DNA of 36,454 nucleotides from Planctomycetaceae bacterium (GTDB lineage Bacteria; Planctomycetota; Planctomycetia; Pirellulales; Thermoguttaceae), in contig WRKP01000024.1 in the NCBI GenBank assembly GCA_009778035.1, positions 1 to 36,454 of the forward strand. The letters run 5' to 3'. The notes below the pieces were generated by a model, which saw only the letters and a program-made list of their open reading frames with translations, had not been told where the DNA came from and made no database searches. Within the stretch, counting starts at the first letter, position 1. Each line of letters opens with the position of its first letter. The position numbers and the translations under genes were made by a program. Shown one piece after another: positions 31,640 through 36,454 of this stretch.

Positions 31640-32680
31640 ATGATTGGAACTATTAAGCCTTCTTGGAAGGAACTCAAATGCAACGGCTTACATCAAGACG
31701 TTGCCAACAGCATGTGCCGCACTTGTGCCGCATTGGGAAATAAGGGCATTCTCGCCCGGCCGCTTTTGTCCTTTGAAGCGATATTTCTTTCACTTTTTTC
31801 GCAGGATGAACAGTTCGTGGAATCACGGCTTCGTTACCGTCCGTTTCAATGTGTAATGCGGAACAAGCAACCGAGTCAGGACGGAGAATACTTGGCGAAC
31901 ATTTCTGCCATCATTGCTGCCGCCAAACTTGATGATGATATTCATGATAAAAATACACGGCCTACTCGTTTCCAACGGAAAATCAAGCAGGCAAATCAAC
32001 AAGCATTGGAAGCACTCGACAAATCGGGATTTCCTGTGGCAGAATTACAGCAATCACTCAGCAATTATCGGTCAATCGAAGAAACACTCGATACGGGAAG
32101 TAATTTCAATAGTATCTCACAACCGATTGCCAATGCCTACGGTTTAGTCTTTTCGCATTTGCCTTCACGGCAAGAATGCGATACGGAAACGATGTTTGCC
32201 ATCGGACAGGATTTCGGCAGAGCAACGTTGTTAATTGATGCCGTCAATGATGTAGAAGAAGATGCACAAACGGGCAGTTTCAATGCTTGGCAGGCGGCGA
32301 TGGATATTCCCAAAGACTTGGAATCCGCCCGTTGCCGTGTTGCGGGTATTTTGGATTCTTTGCAAGATCGTTCTGCTCATCTTTCGGATATGGCGGCATC
32401 TTACATAAAGTCTGCCGAAGGTTTCATTTTGCCCGATCTCGGCATGCCAAAACCACAACGAGGTGGCTTGGCATCATACCTGTTGCCTTCGGCTTTGTTT
32501 GCACAGCCAGGCGATTGTCCAGCAACACCACCGGAACCGGGAAGCAAGCCATGCTCGCCTATAGAACAGAATTGTGATGGGACGCTTTCCATCACAGCAG
32601 CCGGTTGGTTGTATTTATTCATTGCGGCAGGCCTGATAGTAGGCGGCGTATTCTGTAAGATGTGGGACAAAAAGGATTAG
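31640..32680 (+). CDS. DUF5685-like protein with C-terminal membrane anchor
   Basis: A 346-residue, mostly helical protein. The opening MIGTIKPSWKELKC, a later MCRTCAALGNKGILARPLLS (CxxC), ISAIIAAAKLDDDIHDKNT and LLIDAVNDVEEDAQTGSFNA follow the order of the DUF5685 family (Cys pair, then two acidic D-rich helices), as I remember it. The two Asp-rich motifs recall class I terpene/prenyl synthases, but catalytic activity is not shown. The last ~70 residues are a cysteine-containing linker (GDCPATPPEPGSKPCSPIEQNC) and one membrane helix (GWLYLFIAAGLIVGGVFC). The function is unknown. It has no Shine-Dalgarno; a structured RNA-like stretch precedes it. It is convergent with amt. Confidence 0.65.
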   Translation: MIGTIKPSWKELKCNGLHQDVANSMCRTCAALGNKGILARPLLSFEAIFLSLFSQDEQFVESRLRYRPFQCVMRNKQPSQDGEYLANISAIIAAAKLDDDIHDKNTRPTRFQRKIKQANQQALEALDKSGFPVAELQQSLSNYRSIEETLDTGSNFNSISQPIANAYGLVFSHLPSRQECDTETMFAIGQDFGRATLLIDAVNDVEEDAQTGSFNAWQAAMDIPKDLESARCRVAGILDSLQDRSAHLSDMAASYIKSAEGFILPDLGMPKPQRGGLASYLLPSALFAQPGDCPATPPEPGSKPCSPIEQNCDGTLSITAAGWLYLFIAAGLIVGGVFCKMWDKKD

Positions 32681-32825
32681 GGGCAACGCTGGAGTAGGGC
32701 GTATCGCAAGGATGGATTGCCGGAATATCGGCTAAATGATTCCATCCCTGCACACTACGTCCCTTCCGGCTTTTGTGAATGCAACTCCTCGCCTCGCAGG
32801 GCGAGGCGGCATAACGATGTAATCC

Positions 32826-34211
32826 TCACGATGGCGTATCCGTCTCTTCAAACAGTTTTTCGTCTTCTACAATCGAGTACGCTTCGCCGTGTTGGCTACG
32901 GTCCAACCCGATGATTTCACTCTCGGTCGAAACACGCATGTTGACCATCCGGTCAGTAATCCAAAAGAGAAGATATGTACCACCGAAAGTGTACACAAAA
33001 ACAATCACAATCGCAAGCAAATGATTGAGAATGTGATAGACATACTCCATCGTTCCATCTCCGTGAAACACGAAAATCGCTGTAAGTATGGTTCCGATGA
33101 TCCCGCCGACACCATGCGTCGGGAAAACATCGAGTGCATCATCGACGTTGCTCTTATTTTTCCAGTGAACGGCAATGTTACAACAAACCGCTGTTAGCGT
33201 TCCGATAAATACGCTCTGTCCGACCGTTACCCAACCGGCACACGGCGTAATGGCAACGAGACCAACAATCGCACCGATGGCAAGTCCCATACCGGACGGC
33301 TTGTGATTGCGTACCGTATCGAAGAGAACCCAGGCAAGCATCGCTGCCGCACACGCCATATTCGTGTTCAGAAATGCTTTGACCGCTTCTTCATTTGCCC
33401 CGAGAGCGGAACCGCCGTTGAAACCGAACCAACCGAACCAAAGCAAACAGGCACCAAGAAGCACCATCGGCATATTTGCCGGTACATGTTTCCCCTTGTA
33501 GTGCCGCCGCCCGAGATAAATCGCGCCTGCCAGCGCAGCAATTCCCGATGAAGCATGAACAACAATTCCGCCGGCAAAATCGGCGATGCCCAGCATATTG
33601 CCGAGAAATCCTTCCGGGTGCCAGACCCAATGGGCAAGAGGAGCATAGATCAGTAGCGAAAACAAAAGCATAAAAATCATGTAGCCTGAAAAGTGGATTC
33701 GTTCCGCAAACGAACCGGTAATCAGTGCCGGCGTGATAATCGCAAATTTCAGTTGAAACAAAGCGAAAAGGGCGAGCGGAATCGTCAATCCCAGTGCGTC
33801 GAGACCGGGACCGGTCGGGCTGGCACCGACATTTTGGAACATGAAAAATGTTCTCGGGTCGCCGATGAAGCCGTACCAACTTTCACCGAAAGCGAGGCTG
33901 AATCCGACGACCAGCCAGACGATGCTGATAAGTCCCATTGCCATCACGCTTTGAATCATGGTTGAAATGACGTTTTTGGAACGCACCATTCCACCGTAAA
34001 AAAACGAGAGACCGGGTGTCATGAGCATGACGAGTCCCGTTGCCGTGATCATCCAGGCGATGTCCGAGGGATTGAGCAATTTTGCGGTTTCTTCGTCCAA
34101 CTCCCAAAGAGAGTCGGGAATGAAGAGTCCGAGGGTGCTGACGGCAACCAAGAGGAAAAACAGGATGATCCATCGTTTTTTCCCGAAAGTAACGTTGTGT
34201 GTTGTGGTCAT
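32826..34211 (-). CDS. amt: Ammonium transporter (Amt family)
   Basis: A 461-residue inner-membrane channel for NH4+/NH3. After an extra N-terminal hydrophobic segment (WIILFFLLVAVSTLGLFI, possibly a signal peptide) come the Amt helices: MTPGLSFFYGGMVRSKNV, FAGGIVVHASSGIAALAG with the first pore His, and FPTHGVGGIIGTILTAIF with the second. The C-terminal region has GLDRSQHGEAY, the LD..xHGE.AY signature that interacts with PII proteins. GAAGGAG lies 8 bases upstream of the ATG, the best ribosome-binding site among the nitrogen genes. No glnK is next to it, unusual for amt genes. Expression is likely controlled by the attenuator-like leader at 34255-34315 rather than a nearby regulator. Confidence 0.95.
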   Translation of the reverse strand: MTTTHNVTFGKKRWIILFFLLVAVSTLGLFIPDSLWELDEETAKLLNPSDIAWMITATGLVMLMTPGLSFFYGGMVRSKNVISTMIQSVMAMGLISIVWLVVGFSLAFGESWYGFIGDPRTFFMFQNVGASPTGPGLDALGLTIPLALFALFQLKFAIITPALITGSFAERIHFSGYMIFMLLFSLLIYAPLAHWVWHPEGFLGNMLGIADFAGGIVVHASSGIAALAGAIYLGRRHYKGKHVPANMPMVLLGACLLWFGWFGFNGGSALGANEEAVKAFLNTNMACAAAMLAWVLFDTVRNHKPSGMGLAIGAIVGLVAITPCAGWVTVGQSVFIGTLTAVCCNIAVHWKNKSNVDDALDVFPTHGVGGIIGTILTAIFVFHGDGTMEYVYHILNHLLAIVIVFVYTFGGTYLLFWITDRMVNMRVSTESEIIGLDRSQHGEAYSIVEDEKLFEETDTPS

Positions 34212-34254
34212 GGGTAATACTCCTTCAAAAAAGTGTCCTTAAAAATTGTCCATG

Positions 34255-34315
34255 AAAAAAGGCGTCTACCGGCACAGTCAATGAAGACTGCGCCGATAAA
34301 CGCCTTCGTTTATCG
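34255..34315 (-). promoter_or_regulatory. Nitrogen-gene leader (attenuator-like), amt copy
   Basis: The strongest copy. Palindrome 34294-34315 (CGAUAAACG-AAGG-CGUUUAUCG, 9 bp) overlaps a perfect 21-bp hairpin (34259-34279 with 34286-34306; a few G-U pairs, loop of 6) followed by six U (complement of 34255-34260). After it a mini-ORF AUGGACAAUUUUUAA (MDNF) precedes the amt Shine-Dalgarno. Forming the first hairpin destroys the terminator stem, so it can act as antiterminator. Confidence 0.85.
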
Positions 34316-34325
34316 CACGTCGGGA

Positions 34326-34353
34326 AGTATAACACGAAATGCTTGACCGTCAA
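34326..34353 (-). promoter_or_regulatory. Promoter of amt
   Basis: TTGACG (34348-34353), 16 bases, TATACT (34326-34331) on the minus strand, preceded by CCCCCTG and with CATTTCGTG in the spacer, as at 31145-31172. Confidence 0.75.
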
Positions 34354-34413
34354 CAGGGGGGGCGCCGGGTGTCGTTTTACAGGAAGGATTTCGCTAAAAA
34401 ACATATTGAGGTA

Positions 34414-34448
34414 TCCCTTTTGTCCAGAGCAATTTGAAATACGCTCTA
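34414..34448. repeat. Solo right end of the TAGAGCGTATT element
   Basis: Starts CCCTTTTGTCCAGAGCAATT and ends TGAAATACGCTCTA. Bases 34424-34448 are the perfect reverse complement of 14776-14800; the whole matches the right end of copy B (TTTTGTCCAAAGCAAAAATG...). It lies 3 bases beyond the stop codon of the LolA-like gene. Confidence 0.85.
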
Positions 34449-34451
34449 GTT

Positions 34452-35828
34452 TTACTGTTTCAGGCGTTGATAGTATCGCCACGAAATAATTGCGACGATG
34501 AGTCCAACGATAATAACATTGGCAAGGATAATCGTTTGGATTCGTTTGCTTTTATCTTCCGCAATGATGTCCGCTACTAAATTTTCAGCGAGCATACCGC
34601 GAGTAACAATGTCGTTTCCATCCCAGAGGAGTTCGCCAGAGGGATGAACTCCGTGCGGCGGAGGAACAAGTTCTGCATGCCAACGAACCATTACGCCTGC
34701 TGGAATAATTTCAATATTCTTTATCTCAAAAACATCGTCTGGAATCGGCTTATTCAAAACGACGTTCCTTACTGTACCATATTGCGAGAAACCGGGCTGA
34801 CCACTGAGCATTGTCCGTTCGTAGTTCCAGGCGGAAGGAAACCAAATACCACTGCTTTCATCCAGTGCGACATCTATTTCCAGTAATTCGTCATACCGAC
34901 TGTTTTGATAATGATACTTTCGCAGAGCATATCCCTGCTCTATTGCAATCCACAGAGTATTAACCACGACGGCATCATCAGAGAATGTGGAAGTAAACGT
35001 GATTTTTTTACACGTAGTTCCTTTGTACTCTTCTTTCGTTATTGTTACGGTGAGTTTGTATACTATCTCTTCGCGATGATCGGTAAAAAATGATGATAAT
35101 TCTGCTACGAATGGTGAGTTTTTGTCGATGCCAGTCCAAGTGATGGAGGGTTGCCAGCCAGATGGTCCTACGAGCATTTCATCGAGAGCCTTCAATCTGC
35201 CGAGCGTATTTACAAACAAATAATTTTTGGCATCTTCGAGCGTTTTTTTTGTTGGAAAACGCCAAGTCGCACCATTAAAATAAATAAGATACTGCGGTAC
35301 GATTCCGAGTTCTTCCGTCCAGGGAGTAGCAACATCGTATCCATCAATTTGTGCTCCTGCGAGTTGTTGTTCGTCCCAAATATCCATCACGTACTGTAAA
35401 TGAGTACCGTCTGCTGATTCTGTGTTATCTCGTCTGAAATCGAGAATGAGCCGAGTATCTTTTTTATAACAACCGCGGCATCCGACTTCGTCGTATGAAT
35501 TGTGCGGTGAAAAAATGTTGCTCTGATCTACTCGTTGTCTATTTTCGTCAAAGGCAATAGTTATTTCACGCGAACGTTTGGAGACCGGAACATCGTTTCG
35601 TAGCATTGCCTGCTGGCTTGCGATGTTCATCTGTCCTGATTTGATTTGTTCCCTGTGTGCAAAGCCTTTGTGGAGCAAATTTTCTATGTAGTCTGCGAGT
35701 TCTTGGACGGCTGCTCGCTGCATTTCTTGTTGTGGCATTTCCTGGGCCAAAATGGTTTCGGAAAGAACAACTTCAAAACACAGCAACAGGATTAAAAGGA
35801 GATTCGTGCTAAACCGATAGAGTTTCAC
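34452..35828 (-). CDS. Secreted LolA-like hypothetical protein with C-terminal anchor
   Basis: A 458-residue protein with signal peptide (LLLILLLCFEVVLSETILAQ), then helices and a long beta-rich region with alternating polar strands and phrases such as DNTESADGTHLQYVMDIWDE and WIAIEQGYALRKYHYQNSRY. This pattern resembles the LolA/outer-membrane lipoprotein sorting fold common in planctomycete exported proteins, but I cannot assign it firmly. One membrane helix (IILANVIIVGLIVAIISW) near the end with a short basic tail YYQRLKQ anchors it. A cysteine pair GCRGC lies near residue 115. The start is GTG at 35828; it overlaps by 4 bases the stop of a 27-codon ORF with a perfect Shine-Dalgarno, suggesting translational coupling. 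Confidence 0.7.
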   Translation of the reverse strand: MKLYRFSTNLLLILLLCFEVVLSETILAQEMPQQEMQRAAVQELADYIENLLHKGFAHREQIKSGQMNIASQQAMLRNDVPVSKRSREITIAFDENRQRVDQSNIFSPHNSYDEVGCRGCYKKDTRLILDFRRDNTESADGTHLQYVMDIWDEQQLAGAQIDGYDVATPWTEELGIVPQYLIYFNGATWRFPTKKTLEDAKNYLFVNTLGRLKALDEMLVGPSGWQPSITWTGIDKNSPFVAELSSFFTDHREEIVYKLTVTITKEEYKGTTCKKITFTSTFSDDAVVVNTLWIAIEQGYALRKYHYQNSRYDELLEIDVALDESSGIWFPSAWNYERTMLSGQPGFSQYGTVRNVVLNKPIPDDVFEIKNIEIIPAGVMVRWHAELVPPPHGVHPSGELLWDGNDIVTRGMLAENLVADIIAEDKSKRIQTIILANVIIVGLIVAIISWRYYQRLKQ

Positions 35829-35908
35829 TGTTTTTTTGTAGTGATGATAGTGTTAAATACGACTGCCGGACAAAAAACGGCGAGCAAAATGAAAACACGA
35901 ATGTTTAT
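35825..35908 (-). CDS. Candidate 27-codon hydrophobic ORF with AUA start
   Basis: AAAGGAGGT (35913-35921), a perfect anti-16S match and the best such site in the window, sits 4 bases upstream of an AUA codon (35906-35908). From there a 27-codon frame reads NIRVFILLAVFCPAVVFN then TIITTKKQ and stops at a TGA overlapping the GTG start of the LolA-like gene (GTGA). The product would be a small membrane or signal-like peptide. AUA is not a normal start codon. Either it is used weakly, or an ATG has mutated and the site now only serves re-initiation at the GTG. Confidence 0.4.
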   Translation of the reverse strand: MNIRVFILLAVFCPAVVFNTIITTKKQ

Positions 35909-36244
35909 GGCGACCTCCTTTAATGTTTAGGAAAAAAGGAAATGGGCACCAGTTGGCAGTCATTCTATTTTCCCATTCCATTGTTGTCAATAGGTAGGGA
36001 GCGGTGGGTTATCGTGGCCGAAGCGGAATATATGGGTTGTTGATCATCTCGAAGGAGCATTTGCAGGAGAGGGATATGAAGCATCACAAGTAATTGACAA
36101 TGATCCTGGTTTGCTCCAGTTTTTGATTTATGTAAAACTGATTTTGTGAAGCCATAAGGATTTTTGCGGCCAGGATGGTAAGATTGAGGAGTTTCCAAAA
36201 CGAAATACGGTCTCAAACGGGCTTGCAATTCGCAGGCGGTCTAA
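35829..36244. other. Intergenic stretch without a clear gene
   Basis: Apart from the short ORF at 35825-35908 I see no supported gene. A minus-strand ORF (35965-36228, 87 codons) and a plus-strand stretch around 36010-36140 are open, but neither has a recognisable protein, promoter or ribosome-binding site. It may be a decayed gene. Confidence 0.5.
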
Positions 36245-36273
36245 CTTGACAAAACGTGGAAATCGTGTAGGAT
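36245..36273 (+). promoter_or_regulatory. Promoter of the tRNA gene
   Basis: Consensus TTGACA (36245-36250), 17 bases, TAGGAT (36268-36273); transcription starts about 9 bases before the mature tRNA 5' end. Confidence 0.75.
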
Positions 36274-36288
36274 TGTGCGTTATACAGT

Positions 36289-36361
36289 GCCCGCGTAGCT
36301 CAACTGGCAGAGCGCAGCATTCGTAATGCTGAGGTTGTGGGTTCGACTCCCACCGAGGGCT
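36289..36361 (+). tRNA. tRNA-Thr (anticodon CGT)
   Basis: A full cloverleaf: D stem GCTC/GAGC, anticodon stem CAGCA/TGCTG with loop TTCGTAA (anticodon CGT at 36322-36324, reads ACG), variable loop, T stem GTGGG/CCCAC with loop TTCGACT. The acceptor stem GCCCGCG/CGAGGGC has one mismatch (G-A at pair 5:68). The 3' CCA is not encoded (TTTT follows), so a CCA-adding enzyme is required. Confidence 0.93.
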
Positions 36362-36382
36362 TTTCGTTTTCAGCCTAGAAAT

Positions 36383-36417
36383 ACAGCAGTTTTGTGCTGC
36401 TGTGTGATTTCATTTTT
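36383..36417 (+). terminator. Possible terminator after the tRNA
   Basis: ACAGCAG and CTGCTGT form a 7-bp stem (36383-36389 with 36397-36403), followed after about nine bases by TTTTT. The gap to the T-run makes it a weak candidate. Confidence 0.4.
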
Positions 36418-36454
36418 GGCAGTTTGTACTCGCCGGAAACCCATACTGTATGGG

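Noticed and set aside
32770-32815. Hairpin GCCTCGC-AGG-GCGAGGC between the DUF5685-like gene and amt as a terminator
   Set aside because: The 7-bp stem is good, but no T-run follows on either strand, so I did not list it as a terminator.
34255-34315. Leader as a known glutamine riboswitch (glnA / downstream-peptide) or T-box
   Set aside because: The conserved words of those classes are missing, and the conserved part here is only the overlapping palindrome and terminator.
35965-36228. Minus-strand frame of 87 codons in front of the tRNA
   Set aside because: No recognisable domain, promoter or Shine-Dalgarno. Considered as a transposase remnant but no conserved motif was seen.
1-36454. CRISPR array, prophage, insertion sequence with transposase, or toxin-antitoxin pair
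   Set aside because: No regularly spaced repeats, no phage or transposase proteins and no small paired ORFs with such features were found. The repeats present are dispersed palindromes.

Overview
The window reads as a chromosomal stretch of a planctomycete (Planctomycetota). The evidence is the combination of protein types: a type IV prepilin-like DUF1559 protein, a DUF1080 (3-keto-disaccharide hydrolase) protein, a Tat-exported Gfo/Idh/MocA oxidoreductase, a membrane vWA protein, a TPR protein carrying RNA polymerase alpha C-terminal-like domains, and a giant surface protein that opens with the LEPRxLL-like motif EELENREMLS. Few genes have good Shine-Dalgarno sites, several promoters lie so close to the start codon that leaderless transcripts are likely, and intergenic space is dotted with palindromic repeats. 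All of this is read by eye; no database was searched.

Layout. 1-1400: GC homopolymer at the window edge, an intrinsic terminator and a His/Gln/Pro-rich lipoprotein (minus). 1406-7477: a roughly 2,020-residue surface protein (beta-helix repeats, LRR segment, many Fn3 domains). 7597-11791: an ABC-2 permease and a convergent vWA membrane protein, separated by a long inverted repeat. 11941-15962: surE, hom, a CheY-like receiver and convergent proB. 16039-20527: oxidoreductase, the N-terminal half of a transketolase, an acyltransferase and an unknown membrane protein. 20580-21675: prfB with an intact programmed frameshift. 21819-27177 (all minus): DUF1559, TPR/alphaCTD protein, DUF1080 protein and a GspE-type ATPase. 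27389-28459: carA. 28690-30345: a small antibiotic-resistance-like island (Vat/CatB-type acetyltransferase, SDR, and a frameshifted ABC-F remnant). 30339-31058: stand-alone glutamate synthase domain 3. 31381-31617: a strongly structured putative RNA ahead of a DUF5685-like gene. 32826-34211: Amt ammonium transporter. 34452-35828: LolA-like secreted protein, possibly coupled to a 27-codon ORF. 36289-36361: tRNA-Thr(CGT).

Most interesting: three separate minus-strand genes, carA, the glutamate synthase domain gene and amt, all in nitrogen assimilation, are each preceded by the same promoter-plus-leader cassette. Each leader holds a 22-nt palindrome overlapping a 16-21 bp hairpin followed by a U-tract, so two mutually exclusive structures can form. 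The shared strand is invariant while the terminator-only strand and distal stem vary with pairing kept. This looks like a family of transcription attenuators forming a nitrogen regulon, and I do not recognise it as a described RNA class. A second theme is a dispersed element with inverted ends (TAGAGCGTATT...) that sits at gene 3' ends and in two cases supplies the stop codon.
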